From: Apoderus coryli
Lineage: Eukaryota; Arthropoda; Insecta; Coleoptera; Attelabidae
NCBI GenBank assembly: GCA_911728435.2
Contig: OU452198.1
Coordinates: forward strand, 13,674,001-13,738,000
Length of the DNA: 64,000 nucleotides
Direction: 5' to 3'
The notes under the pieces were generated by a model. That model ran no database searches. It was not told where the DNA came from and worked only from the letters and a program-made list of their open reading frames with translations. This document shows, piece after piece, positions 1-11,482 of this stretch; within the stretch, counting starts at the first letter, position 1; each line of letters starts with the position of its first letter. Both the position numbers and the translations under genes were made by a program.

Positions 1-565
1 ATCAATGAGTCAACAAAGATTTCAAACAATACGTCTACTGCGTCAGGGCACAACAGCAATATAGCAGTGATAATGTCATACCCATCCCGCATGTAGTTTA
101 GAATGAACTGTATCAATCTACTTTTAACGTTCAACCGCTCAGTTTAAACTAAACGCAGGCACCTAGCCGCCTGCCTGCTTCATATTAATATACACGCATA
201 TTATTGTATGTAAGATTGTATTGAAGAATTTACAAAAATTCCCTAACAGCAGGAAATTAAATGTAGGGTTTATAAGTTTTCATACTAAATCAGATTTATC
301 AAAAAAGTATAAATTTTAGAGATGGCTGGGTTTTTGTAAAATAATAGACAATAGACAGGTATTTTAATTGTTGCTATATAGGATAGGTACCCAAGTATTT
401 TATTTGTTTAGTGTTATAAATGTGTCTCATTAATTTCTATAGAAGTATACTAATGTAAGAAAATCTCAAAAACAACCAAATCAAACTGAAATCTATTAAT
501 TTTCGTTAATATGGAACCTATTTAAACGCAAATACAATAGTAATATTAAATCCAAGCAGGCACGG
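1..565. other. AT-rich intergenic stretch, nothing recognised
   Basis: No coding potential, RNA gene or repeat structure that I can support. The hAT reading frame that follows is open slightly upstream of 566, so its element may begin in this stretch. Confidence 0.5.
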
Positions 566-940
566 TTGCTCTATTTTAATAGACTAGAAAATGAACTAAG
601 AATAATATATTCCGATGTTGAAATGTTTAAAAATTGCTACAAATTATCTGATGTTTTACAGTTTTTTGTTCATAATAATTTAGTTATTGCTTTGCCGGAA
701 ATTTTTAAATTATGTAATTTAACACTTTGTATTCCAGTTGCTTCTGCGTCCGTGGAAAGAAGCTTTTCGTGTTTAAAACGAATAAAAACTTTTTTTCGTT
801 TAAGCATCTTGGGTTTAATATCAATCGAAAGCGGCCTTTTGAAAGATTTACAGTTAGGTTCAGAATTTCATGACCAAGTAATAAATCATTTTGCGGGTAG
901 TAAAAATCGACGAATTGAATTGATTTATAAAAACCTTTAA
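566..940 (+). pseudogene. hAT transposase C-terminal (dimerisation) fragment
   Basis: A 124-residue reading frame contains the stretch IPVASASVERSFSCLKRIKT (about residues 52-71), the signature of the hAT family C-terminal dimerisation region, most like the ZMYM1-like insect hAT group. Only the last part of a transposase of several hundred residues is present; the BED finger and the catalytic DDE core are missing, so this is a dead fragment. The reading frame is open before residue 1, so the chosen methionine is arbitrary. No terminal inverted repeats or 8-bp target duplication could be assigned to it. Confidence 0.75.
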
Positions 941-1532
941 TTTTTCTCTTCTAATTAATATATAAGCATAAGAAAATGTAAAACGCATAGCTTAACGTTA
1001 CATTTTTTAACAAAAAAAAAATATAAAAACAAAAAAAACTAAAGATTTACCTTACGAAAACCATATTTTAACGTGTTCTTTTTTAACTTGATAATTTTCT
1101 ACTTTTCATCTAAGGCCCTTGACCTTGACAATCTAAAAAATTTTCGCCTGCCGTGCAATTTTCTTCGGATACATTTTTATACTACTGCATGCCTGACTAA
1201 ATTACCCACGAGCCGCCACTGCCCTACTGTGTACCAAAATTACAATTTATATTTTAATTGTACCATAAATAATAATTAACCTTGCGTGTGCAAAAATCCT
1301 CGTCTTCAGCACTCATGCTTCTTGTTAAAATATTACTTAGCAACGTGTTTTTTCGATTTTTTTTTTGGAAAAATTAGCTGCCCTTATGATATTACTTACG
1401 ACAAAAAAAAATAAACGAGAAAGTGTGTTTTTCAATAAGTTTTGAAATCTCAATATAATGTTATAATTTTTGAATTTTACTAAAAATTTTAACGATGCCG
1501 ATGGTGTAAATATTATCTTTCTCTGATAACAA
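941..1532. other. AT-rich spacer, nothing recognised
   Basis: Short open frames only, with no family resemblance. It ends at the left copy of the 20-nt direct repeat (1533-1552) that flanks the next element. Confidence 0.4.
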
Positions 1533-1651
1533 AATTAAAAAAGAATTTTAAGGAAATAGTCCATAGTACTGTGGATGTCCAATAGTTAGGAAATAAAATG
1601 CTGTCGCATCCACTAAATTGTTTATTAACAGGTTTCTCCAACGAACCAGTC

Positions 1652-1697
1652 ATTCAATACATGTTTCGGCCCTAGTAAGGGTCATCATCAGTTGAAA
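1652..1697 (-). ncRNA. Hammerhead ribozyme-like motif, left arm of element A
   Basis: On the minus strand: stem I TTCAA, core CTGATGA, stem II built on CCC/GGG, GAAA, ACATGT palindrome, cleavage nucleotide A, stem I TTGAA. Stem I is five perfect pairs. Stem II has an A.C mismatch at its second pair. Identical to the plus-strand motif at 1977-2022, as expected for a palindrome. Confidence 0.7.
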
Positions 1698-1976
1698 CTA
1701 TTATAACAACTTAATGGAAAGAAAAAACACAAAAAATATAAAAATTTTAACCGAAAATCAAACTACATTTTATCAGCAATCTTAATTAGTTAGTCTGAGG
1801 GTTTCTGAAGGAAACCGATCAGTTAATAATCAAATAATATGTACAATGTAACTGATCGGTTTCCTTCAGAAACCCTCAGACTAACTAATTAAGATTGCTG
1901 ATAAAATGTAGTTTGATTTTCGGTTAAAATTTTTATATTTTTTGTGTTTTTTCTTTCCACTAAGTTGTTATAATAG

Positions 1977-2022
1977 TTTCAACTGATGATGACCCTTACT
2001 AGGGCCGAAACATGTATTGAAT
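1977..2022 (+). ncRNA. Hammerhead ribozyme-like motif, right arm of element A
   Basis: CTGATGA at 1983-1989, stem II ending in GGGCC, GAAA at 2007-2010, then CATGT and A at 2016 as the predicted cleavage nucleotide. TTCAA (1978-1982) pairs with TTGAA (2017-2021). Stem III is only the self-complementary ACATGT, so efficient cleavage would probably need a dimer, as is known for short-stem-III hammerheads of retroelements. Confidence 0.72.
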
Positions 2023-2150
2023 GACTGGTTCGTTGGAGAAACCTGTTAATAAACAATTTAGTGGATGCGACAGCATTTTATTTCCTAATTAAAAAAGAAT
2101 ATTAAGTAAGGATTGTAAGAATTGTTCAGAGTCTAGTAAAAACGAATTAA

Positions 2151-2525
2151 ATGCTGTTTCAACTGACAATAATATGTATGAATGCTATTTTAACAAATTT
2201 TAATTATGAAGAAGATGAAGATCCATTTCATCATTCCAATGACAGCGATAAAGATCCCGATTATTCAGATTCAGGCAGCGAGAGTTCTGAACAGTCCGAA
2301 AACGAAGTAGGTGAAACAATGTTAGAAGTAGAACAGCAACAAAACGGTGAAACCGTAACGAGAACAAAAAAGCGTAAACGCGATAAGTCGATCTGGAAGA
2401 AAAATGCTGCAAAAATAGCTAGAAATTCTGGAAATCAATATGTTGCATCTTCAAGGTCCAAAAAAGTTATAGCCGCCCGAGAAATTAAACGTCCCTGTGG
2501 AAATACCTGGAAACTCAAAACCAAT
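2151..2525 (+). pseudogene. N-terminal part of DUF7869-like transposon protein
   Basis: An acidic, serine-rich N-terminus is followed by a basic segment (KKRKRDKSIWKKNAAKIARN) and REIKRPCGNTWKLKT. This pattern (basic W-x-K-N stretch, then a Cys-containing PPC/RPC motif) is familiar from a common arthropod transposon-associated protein whose core carries a SDxCxxQN motif (DUF7869-like). The frame is cut at about 2525-2600 by the mariner that follows; the matching C-terminus resumes at 3757-4005. Family assignment is from memory of the motif order, so moderate confidence. Confidence 0.55.
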
Positions 2526-2599
2526 ACGAGGGTTGCCTTTTATATTTCGGGATTTGGCAACCCTGGTGTTGCAATCTGGCAACTGACAGCTCTATCGTA

Positions 2600-3564
2600 A
2601 AGTTGGACAGTTTTGAGGTTATACGTACTCAGAACGTTTTGACATACGAGCGCTATTTGTGCTGTTTACAGTAACTTAAAAGATTCAACTCGTCCCAAAA
2701 ATGGAATTAAATCGTGAACATTTTCGTGCGATTATTTTTTACAACTTTCGACGTGGATTAACTCAGCAACAGTGCATGGATGAACTTAATTCAATTTTTG
2801 GCGATGTAGCTCCATCAAGACCAGTGTTTATCGATGGTATGGTGAATTCAATCGTGGTCGTAGTTCCTCCAAGACGAATTTCGTGAAGGTCGTCCAAAAT
2901 CAGTTGTTGTTCCGAAACCCATTGAAGCTGTGCGCGAACTGATATTGCAAGATCGTCATGTGACCTATCAAGAGATTGAGACAACCTTAGGCATTAGTGG
3001 GACCAGCATACATTCAATATTGCATAAACATTTGACTGTCAAAAAAATTTGTTCGCGTTGGATCCCACACAATGTGTCAATCGCTCAAAAAAAGGCTCGT
3101 GTCGATTGGTCGAAAGAAATGCTCAAAAAATACGATCGCGGTGCTTCGAAACACGTCTATGACATCGTGACAGGTGATGAATCGAGGATTTACGCGTATG
3201 AGCCCGAAAGTAAACAGCAGTCGACTGTATGGGTGTTTCAAGATGAGCCAAATCCAACAAAAGTTGTTCGCGCACGAAGCACTTCCAAGCAAATGGTCGC
3301 CTGTTTTTTCGGAAAAACTGGACATGTCGCAACCGTACCACTAGAACAACACAGAATAGTCAATTCTGAGTGGTACACAACCATTTGTTTGCCAGTTATC
3401 ATCCAAGAAATCAGGAAAACCAACCGCCAAAACGGATCACTCCTCACCACGACAATGCGAGCTCTCACACATCGGCTCAAACAACTGCATTTTTAAGCAC
3501 CCAAAACATCGATTTGATGAGTCATCCGCCGTATAGTCCTGACTTCTGTTTATTTCCAATTTAA
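2600..3564 (+). pseudogene. Mos1-like mariner transposase, frameshifted and 3' truncated
   Basis: Starts MELNREHFRAIIFYNFRRGL at 2701, the paired helix-turn-helix (HTH_48) of Mos1-type mariners. It continues in another frame (2930-3496) with the linker motif SRWIPHNVS, the first catalytic region VTGDESRIYAYEP and the STVWVFQDEPNP stretch. It returns to the first frame for HHDNASSHTSAQT and SHPPYSPDF, where the second and third catalytic aspartates lie (HHDN, YSPDF). Frameshifts near 2870-2930 and 3425 inactivate it. It stops abruptly after the YSPDF block, so about 70 C-terminal residues and the 3' terminal repeat are missing. It sits inside the DUF7869-like sequence. Confidence 0.85.
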
Positions 3565-4005
3565 ACGGTCTTTAAAATCGGGCCCTATTTTCCTGCCAGC
3601 TGAATATGTTGGCGTCATTAAGAGTGCAAAAAAAACAGGAAACCCCTTTCTGGTAAAAGAAATGTCGTTTACGGATTTTTTTATTTAAAGCGACTAAATG
3701 AAACCATTGGAAATATAGAGAGTTCTAGAAAAATAAATGATGACAAACTAAGCTGCATGAAAGTGATTAAAATTCACAGGGACGCTCCCTTTACAATATT
3801 TTATAAGACTTCCTATGCCCAAGATGACTTCAGTGAGTTACAAATAAGAAGACCTAGACTATCCATAAATTATGGCAACTTTCGTTTAGCGCAATTGTAC
3901 AAGAATAGAATTAAAATTTCTGATAAAAAGAAAAAGGGTTTACTGGAACTACTGAAAAGGAAACACATTCCTATTTGCCACGCTGAATTTTATAAGAATT
4001 TATAA
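3565..4005 (+). pseudogene. C-terminal part of DUF7869-like transposon protein
   Basis: The segment at 3757-4005 reads APFTIFYKTSYAQDDFSEL and ends KKKKGLLELLKRKHIP. This resembles the end of the same transposon protein whose start is at 2151-2525, and the end of the second copy at 20071-20325 (MFKWMPEVDREYYKTILP). The upstream part (3565-3756) has stops. I read it as the far side of a coding region split by the mariner insertion. Confidence 0.5.
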
Positions 4006-4659
4006 GCATACATGTTCTTAAAATATAGGTTAATACTGATTTGTTAAAGTATTTTTAGTTTCTTTTTATATTAGAGCTAGTTTTTCGTAAATTATTTCAG
4101 TTTTGTATTATTTTAAACGGACACTAACAAGTAACATAACGCTTAATTTTTATTCAAAAGTGTCACAACTCCAACAAGGGATAGAATTTCACTTATATTT
4201 AGGGTATAGTTTTTAAGATTGTAATAAAATATTAAACTGTTTTAAAGAATATATTGTAACTTTATTTTATAACATAAGAAAAAAGTAAATACAAATATTT
4301 TTCATACCTTACTTGATGTTGACATTAGATTCGAATTTTTAAACTCTCGATGTCGTATTGAAAATTTAGGGTTTTTTAGTTATGTCACTTTTTTATCAAC
4401 GGAGCGAATATATAATTTTGACCTTGGAATGTACAATATTACTGAATTTAACATTAACTATGTTTTGATGACATCTATTCTCCAGATATCAATACTATTT
4501 CATATCTATGATCTACTATGTTAAAAATACATCAATTCGACATTATACTTATTATAATACATCAAAATTTTAAATACATCTTTCTTTCCAGAATTAATGC
4601 ATTTCTCCTAATAAAATATAAATTATAAAACAATGATGAAATAACTTTTTGTAATTTCT
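4006..4659. other. AT-rich spacer, nothing recognised
   Basis: No coding frame with a recognisable family and no inverted repeat that I can support. Confidence 0.4.
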
Positions 4660-4662
4660 ACT

Positions 4663-4705
4663 AACTACTGATGATGGAGCCTGGTGCTCCGAAACATGTT
4701 TGGTT
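4663..4705 (+). ncRNA. Hammerhead ribozyme-like motif, solo copy
   Basis: AACTA (4663-4667) pairs with TGGTT (4701-4705). Core CTGATGA is 4668-4674. Stem II is GGAGC/GCTCC with loop CTGGT, five perfect pairs. GAAA is 4691-4694, then the ACATGT palindrome, with T4700 as the predicted cleavage nucleotide. About 35-50 nt downstream comes a tail (CGTGGAAGTTCACTTTTATT) resembling the tails of the other elements. No inverted partner copy was found nearby. Confidence 0.72.
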
Positions 4706-4991
4706 GACAGAAAATTTTTAGAGAAATCTATCAAATTTGTTTCGTGGAAGTTCACTTTTATTTCATGAACATAATTCCTTATTATGTTCATAAAATATTT
4801 AACGTCAAGAAATCATTCAAATATAATATGATTCACAAAAAGCCAAGTTCAACCGGATACAAATGTGTGGCATCTCCGCGCAGGCATATGTATCGATTTG
4901 TGTATTGTTTACGCTTGACGTTGACGTTTGCAGTGCTGGGAATGCGACTTTAGTGCATTTTTTGTGTGTAAACCTGGTTTTCCTTTAAATA

Positions 4992-5041
4992 ATGGGGAAA
5001 AAATGCTTAGTTTGCATGTCGAGTGAGGTTACGTTTCACAT
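4992..5041 (+). CDS. Candidate first exon of a THAP-domain protein
   Basis: ATG at 4992 gives MGKKCLVCMSSEVTFH and is followed directly by a strong donor, GTAAGT, at 5042. C-x2-C followed by VTFH is how the zinc-coordinating THAP domain begins, and THAP genes often have an intron close to this point. I did not find the following exon (FPK and the C-x2-H half). It may be a THAP transposon remnant or the start of a diverged gene. The preceding 150 bp are richer in CpG than their surroundings. Confidence 0.4.
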
Positions 5042-7408
5042 GTAAGTACGATGGCGTAGATTTGGCCTATTTTTTTTTTCAGCGTGACTCAGCATAATGT
5101 GGAGTTCATGGAAATATCAAAAAGAGCCACATTAACAGCAAATTTCTGCTTAAGAAAAAAATAAAAAAGATATCTCTTAAAGCATGCCTTTTACAATGTG
5201 GAAAAGTATATGCATACTACCGCCAATACTGATGATGCTAAAAATTATTAATGTTAGTTTTTATCGTTTGTGTTTATTTACGTATCTGTTTGTATAATTA
5301 TTTTATATTGTAGATTTGTATTGTTTTGTTTTATAATAATTGACGTGCTACAATTATTGTATTTTTTTTAAATACGTAGTCAATAAAAATCTATCTAATA
5401 ATTTGAAAACGGTAGAAATAGTTTCTTTTTTTTTGGTTTCATAATAATTTTGATCCAAACCTAGTAACGAAACATATAAAAACACAAATTCATGTTATTA
5501 TATACCTTTTCATTTAATAATAAATAATATTTTCATAATATGGACAGTGTTTCTTTTAACCCCAGACATCTATTATTCAATAAATTATATTTGAATTACC
5601 ACAGTTCTTGCGAATTATATTTATTTTATTATTGGAAACTGCAACCACGATTTCAAAAGAATTAAGTATACTAAGCCCCTGACTTTTGTTTACAGCACTG
5701 CTTCTGTCATTAAAAAGGTAAATATTGATCTTTAACTTTGAAATTAGATGACATTTCTATGTTTGTTTATTTTTCGGAGGGTGGTTCCATAAAAAACAGC
5801 ATCCTGAAATTAAAAATTTTGGACGCCCTGTATGCTATAGACTGGCAAACTGCCAATGAGTCAAAATAACAATCCCTACGTAATAACTACACACAAAAAG
5901 GAAGCGAAAATATTAATAAATTAACGAGCATTAAATTTTTAAATAGGAAATGACAATATTTTCACTAATACCAAAACATCTCAAAAACCATTAATTTTTT
6001 CCTATGGAATATATTTGATATAACACCGAGAATTTGAAAATAATAATAAAAAACATGTGACTAAGCAGTGCCATTTAAAATAAGCAAGCTGGGGTCCGTT
6101 TCCGATATAACCGGAAGTGCTGTTCAATTTTCAATTAGGTCTAGGTATTTTTTTAGAATTTTCCACTAACTAACTTCGCGTAAATCGATCGACGTAGTTT
6201 CCGGTGGGACACCCTGTATTACGTAACTTACAGCATTATAATCAATTAATAATTTGTTATCTAATAATTTCATTAATATTTAAAATTTTAACTGTTACGG
6301 TTAGTTATCTACATACCTACCTATTTGAATAAAAATAATTGGTAGGTAATAATTATTAGTCAAACTACCTATACCTATATAACGGCCAAATAAATAATTA
6401 CATATTGATAAAACAATCATTTAATTAGCGATAAATTATTTAACTAATTGTTTATACTCACGTTATTTTACAAATACATCAAATGAGCTTTGCCGCAGTG
6501 CGTTTCAATAAAAAAATATCAACAAATCGTCACACTGACACTAAGCATATATTCACACCCTTTTGTTTTGTTTTTTTTGTCTTTGCCACTTTAACCTTAA
6601 AATCCACCCCCACGAATTAGTTTTATAGTTCTCTATGTAGGCATATTATCGTAAAACTGTCACGTCTTAAAAATCCAATTAACACTTTTTTCAAACACAA
6701 TAAAACAAAATATCATTCGATATATTATTACATAAACAAACGATATATTATAAGAAATCTAGACAGCTTAACAACCCCGGCATCAATACTACTATACTAT
6801 TACGTCAAATAGAGATAGAAACAAACGAGCGTTGGTCTATTCGCTAAAGCAATAATAATAACAAAACGAAGAAAGCGCGCGCTGGAACCACGACACACAC
6901 GGCCAACTTTGCTTGCCAAATACCTAATAATTATAATGTTAATTAACTGTAATAGAATAGAAAAATTGGGATAAGGTTAACCTACAATTTCTTTGTAATA
7001 ACTAAGTACACCTAAACTCTCACGTGTTAGTTTTACGTTCTTGTTATTTTATTTCGTTCAAGGGATGATCTTTTAACACACACAAACAGAAGGCATGCTA
7101 ATGCGCATGGCTGCCATTTTATGGAGGGTTGTCTAAAAATAAGTTTGTGAAAGAAGGGTAACAACATTCAATTCCACAATATATTGTTATTAGGGTGATT
7201 TCTTTCTAGATCGTTTGTGTGTTTAATAATAGCTAGTGCACAATGAAAGAGAGCGTAAAAAATTGTGAAATGCTTCACGTTTTAGGTGAAATCTGGTAGG
7301 CGATGCGTGTATAATAGTTAACTAGAATATGTATTACAGGAGGGTGTTAAAAAGTTGTTCGTCGTGCAACAATATATTTAATATTTTGAACACAAACGAA
7401 CAGCACAC
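5042..7408. other. Long AT-rich intergenic region with a CCCTGTAT-ended fragment
   Basis: No gene seen. Around 5810-6215 is a fragment with the CCCTGTAT signature at both sides (near 5830 and 6213) and a GATATAACCGGAAGTG segment that recurs, diverged, near 12315. These are ends of small DNA transposons of the type listed further right. The rest shows nothing I can support. Confidence 0.4.
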
Positions 7409-7700
7409 ATGGCTCGTAATAAGTATTGCTGTGTACCCCAGTGCAATTCGTGGGATAAAAAAGACGGAACTTAAATTTTCATGTGTTTCCCTAATGAGAT
7501 GCTAAAAGTGAATTCTCGAATTTAAACAGATTTAGAAGTTGCTCATTCGTTAACAGCTGATTCGGCTATAATGGCTTTGAGAAAAGGGCGTCGATGAGTT
7601 ATTACTTATTGCTTGGCAAACGAATCTGTGACAACGAAAGGAATGCGGACAAAAAATCCTATATTGCCAAATTGAAATACAAAAAATCACTAGTTCTAGA
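7409..7700 (+). pseudogene. THAP-domain protein remnant
   Basis: MARNKYCCVPQCNSWDKKDG followed by a stop, then MCFPNEM in a neighbouring frame. This is the start of a THAP zinc finger (C-x4-C, then the FP-N motif). The frame is broken by a stop at 7472 and later stops. Probably the remains of a P-element-type or other THAP-bearing transposase. Downstream pieces are too degraded to assign. Confidence 0.5.
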
Positions 7701-8520
7701 AAAGAAGATTTTTTACAATTACAAATAAGAATAATGAAAAAAGCTCAGCATTTTTAAGTGGTTGTTAGTTTTATTTTTATATAATAACTAAAAATTTTAC
7801 CACTGAATATTAAAATAGGGAAAATAAATTACGATCTTCTGTAAATTTGGCAATACCACGCGAAATAGGTAGTTAGATGCCGCCTGAATGATCCTAATGG
7901 GTGCGTAGACCCTCGCACGTTTTGTCGCCATGCGGGTGTGCAAGTCGCAATTGGTGGAAACTGAGTTCTTCCCCGCAATTGTTGCCGCCCCTCGTAGTAA
8001 TATTGAATCAACCAGTGGCAGAGTGGTGTTATTTATACTTTTGTTGTCGTGTATGAGTTGCAATATTATCAAATTATTATTGTATATTTAGTGTTCTGTT
8101 ACTTTAGTGTTTAGGTTCAAAACAATTTTTCTTTGTTCTTGAAGAAATATAAGCTTACACATTGTTAGTTGTTTATTAAGTCATTAAAACTGGAAATTTT
8201 TATTGAATATACTTACGTATTTTAAAGATTAACAACATAATCGTGACAAAAGTTAACACTATACCAAAATTACAGAGTCTCCAAAAACCCTCGTAACAAT
8301 AAATTCTTCAATACCGCTCTCGATTTTCGATATTTCTAAAACTAAAACCATTATGGGTCGTATATCATTTAAAAGACACAAAAACATGCAATTTTATTGG
8401 CTAAAAAAATCAGGGTAGTTCGATTTAAAAAAACATATCTTAGAATGCCTCTGTGTATATGTACGAGTTAAACGCAATACAACAGGAAATTTCAACCTAA
8501 CTACATTAAAAGAAGTTCTT
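7701..8520. other. Intergenic, nothing recognised
   Basis: Contains only short frames without family resemblance. Confidence 0.35.
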
Positions 8521-8530
8521 AATATCCAGT

Positions 8531-8672
8531 AATGTTTGGAATAGTTTTTGCCGACATGTTAAGGAGTTGGAAGACGATTTTGGAGGAAATTGAGCACATT
8601 ATAATATCTTTAGAACAAGATGATGACAGCGAGACTGATGATGATGATGATGCTCAAGTTGACGATTTATGA
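8531..8672 (+). pseudogene. Pogo/Tigger-like transposase C-terminal tail
   Basis: One frame reads NVWNSFCRHVKELEDDF; another, shifted by one base, reads EEIEHIIISLEQDDDSETDD and ends at a stop at 8670-8672. The order (WN-x-CxxHV, acidic helix, IIISL, acidic tail) matches the extreme C-terminus of pogo/Tigger DDE transposases. A frameshift lies near 8590. Nothing upstream of it survives. Assignment rests on a short match. Confidence 0.4.
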
Positions 8673-9100
8673 TCGTTATATTTAATCGAAATATTTAAAA
8701 CAGTTAATTATAGTTCCTAAACGTGACTTAAAGCAACAAAAATATCCAAGATATTTTAATTATTTTCGAAGTGTTAGGTTGTTTTAGATTTTTTTTGCTT
8801 AAATCAAGCAAGATTACCAAAGTATTTAATTTATTTCGTTAAGTTGTTTTAGAATGTTTTTGTTTTTTATAAGAACGTTTTATTTTCATTTTTGGTATGC
8901 AAACTTTAGTACCTACATATTTAATATAAAATAAATAATTAAATAAATAAATAAAATACTTCTTGGGTGTTATAGCTTAATAGCAGTAGGTGCTTTTACG
9001 AAACACGTGAAGAACTTTTCATTAATTTAATTTTTTTAGTAACACATAAATGTTTATTAATTATTACTAAACTTTTACAACGCACACCGCTGGATATTTT

Positions 9101-9362
9101 ATGAATGAAATCAGCCATGTTTTCTTACAACTGCATCCCCTTACCGACGCCGCGCTGTTACAGATCAATTTGCCAAACAATACCTTATTCGCTGAGGTTG
9201 AGAACATTATAAATTCACGACCATTAACGAATATTTCCGGACATTATTATGGTCCACTTACTACCGACCTAAGAAAAGAATGGGGTAAATCCCAAAATTT
9301 AGTAGAATCATTTTGGAAACGATGTCAATTCTCCATTGACATTTGTAGACTGGTGGAAGAAA
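9101..9362 (+). pseudogene. BEL/Pao-like integrase C-terminal fragment
   Basis: Residues AEVENIINSRPLTNIS are the EVE-x-I-x-N-x-RPLT motif at the end of BEL/Pao integrases. They are followed by RKEWGKSQNLVESFWKRCQF, the matching RxxW-x2-xQ-x-LxxxFWKRW region. Reverse transcriptase, protease and gag are absent. The frame runs straight into the sequence beginning TGTTAAATATTTAG at 9363, which behaves as an LTR (see next entry). Confidence 0.7.
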
Positions 9363-9700
9363 TGTTAAATATTTAGTTAATCTTTAATTTAATATGCGTT
9401 AGTCCCTTGTATCTTAATGTATTGCTATATTATAAAATTAATGTCATGTCAGTGAAAATAATAAAAAAGTCAGTTATAAATAAAATATTTGCCAAATATT
9501 GAATAAGTATTTTAGAATATACTATATACTTATTTACACATAAAAGCTATACATTCTCCAATTTAATATTTTCCCAAAAAATTACAATTTAGAAAATGTG
9601 AAAAATTTCAAATCAGATGTCAATGAAATCCAGTAAAACGGAGAAAAGATGGGAATTTATATGTGTTTGGGGCCATTAGATTTTGGTTGAAATCGCTTAA
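9363..9700 (+). repeat. LTR-like repeat next to BEL-like fragment
   Basis: The stretch beginning TGTTAAATATTTAG is repeated, diverged, at 24794-25134 and at the equivalent place in the second duplicate (about 30094-30434). There it stands alone with 5-bp CACTA repeats on both sides. The shared part is clear to about 9560; the right end here is approximate. I infer a BEL-like LTR. Confidence 0.5.
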
Positions 9701-10013
9701 GGCCTGTGATGGGGTGGACACAACCGCTAAATTTTCATATATCAGTAGGGGTCGAATGATACATCATTTTAAAACATTTTTTATCCGCTTACTGCGATAG
9801 GTCACTTTTCATATTTGCCCCCATAATTCTCGAGAAAATTGCGTTTGCAATTTCCCAGCTCTGGCAATACTTTTGTTTTTCTTTTGATTCTTGAATAATG
9901 TAGTTAGTTTATTGAGTTACTTTTGTTGTTATACTCGTCAATAATACAACTGATATTTTCACTTGTAGACTTTAATACTAACTTTGAAACAACTTTAAAC
10001 AAATAGGTATAAC

Positions 10014-11482
10014 CAGTGGCGGCTTGTCCTATGAAGCAAGTGAAGCAACGCTTCACCTAAATAATCAGTAAAATTAATAATATTTAAGTATTTAATTCTA
10101 TTTTATTGTGTAATTATTTTTCTCCATATAAAATTTAAACTATAAATTAATGTATACTTAATTTTCAATTTCGTCTTCATCTGAAGCAGGCTTTATCCTA
10201 TACATCTATTTAACATACTTAATTTACATACCTATAGGTATTTTTTTTATTCATTTAATAATAGTAAAACATTATTTCGGCCTCTCTCTTCCCTGTATGC
10301 AGCAGTTAACACCCTTGCCAGTGCTTGTGTCCTGTGACACACCAATAGCCTATTTATTTATCATACACATTCTTATGCAGATGAAGCGTTCCTCAAAGCA
10401 TTTTCATCTATTATTCAGCAACAATGGGCAACACAGCCATCTGGCATATACCCACTATACAACCACCTAATTGTCTTCGTATAAACATAGTTGCCAGCGT
10501 TTAATTGTACTAAGCATAGCATACGAATCTTGCCATTAAAAAACACTATAAGAAGCATGCTTCATATAGGTGCAGCAGAGATTTAATGTAAAATAAGGTT
10601 ATATGACAACGCTTGGCGAGTGTTTTGTACCTATATTATGTCGATTATTATTTTGATTATATCTATCTCTATCACACAGTCGCAAATTTCTAGTGCTATG
10701 CTAATATTATTTTTATTTACTTTTCGGGAAGCTTAAAGTTTTGATATTTTGAATACAAATTAATCTTTCTATTTAGTGACCTACATATTTAATTGAAGTT
10801 TTAAAATCAAAAAAAGTAGTGAACAAATTAAAAAAATATATATACGATTAGTAATTAGTAGGTACCTACCTATTTTTATCAAAAATAAATGGGTAGGTAC
10901 CGTAAAATATTGTTTTTTTAATAATAGAATATATTATAATATCTCATACTTTAATATAGAAGAAGCAAGTGGAACTAGTACACATCACCAGCGTAAATTA
11001 TATTTACGCTGACATCAGGTAAGCGCAGTTATTATGAAAAATAGTTTATTTTTTAATTTTAACTAAAGTTAAGTTTTTTTAATCGACACTCCTTTTAAGA
11101 ACAGAAAAATCTTGTTAAACAACACACAGACACACCTGTTCCAGATTTAAATAAATGTTTGATAAATATAAAGACAAATGCATAAAAGCAGAGCTTATGA
11201 GACGTACGAGTATTATGATTTGCTAAGAGGTAGCATAAAAGTAATTTGATTGACAGTTTCATAAAATCTGTTTTATTTAGTATTATTATGAAGTAGGTTA
11301 ATGTATTCCAGATATTAATTACACTTTAATTAAGGTTTTTAAGAAAACAATACTTAGGGGGGGTACCTACTTATAAACATAACCTATATTTTATGCAGTT
11401 GACGAAGTAGGGATATCCCTATTAATTTTGACTTTATTTTAAGTTATGATTCACCACATTATACTGCCACAAGCCGCCACTG
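10014..11482. mobile_element. Non-autonomous hAT element with 8-bp target duplication
   Basis: Terminal inverted repeats CAGTGGCGGCTTGT at 10014 and ACAAGCCGCCACTG ending at 11482. Flanks are GGTATAAC (10006-10013) and GGTATGAC (11483-11490), an 8-bp target duplication with one change. The CAGTGGCGG end and an 8-bp duplication are diagnostic of hAT transposons. The 1.47-kb interior has no transposase frame, so movement would need a transposase supplied from elsewhere. Confidence 0.85.

Larger units (their letters stand above)
1553..2086. mobile_element. Palindromic hammerhead-bearing element A
   Basis: A near-perfect inverted repeat runs from about 1586 to 2088, with arms of about 240 bp and a spacer of about 20 bp centred near 1837. 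Each arm carries a hammerhead-like motif, in opposite orientation. The element is flanked by a 20-nt direct repeat with one mismatch (1533-1552 and 2087-2106). A target duplication of that length fits target-primed reverse transcription better than a DNA transposase. There is no protein-coding frame, so it is non-autonomous. The tail beyond each ribozyme (GTGGATGCGAC then TTTTATTTCC) is shared with the other hammerhead elements in this window. Confidence 0.75.

Noticed and set aside
8600..8672. GATGATGATGATGATG run considered as a hammerhead core or microsatellite.
   Set aside because: It encodes the acidic tail of a pogo-like transposase relic and has no GAAA half.
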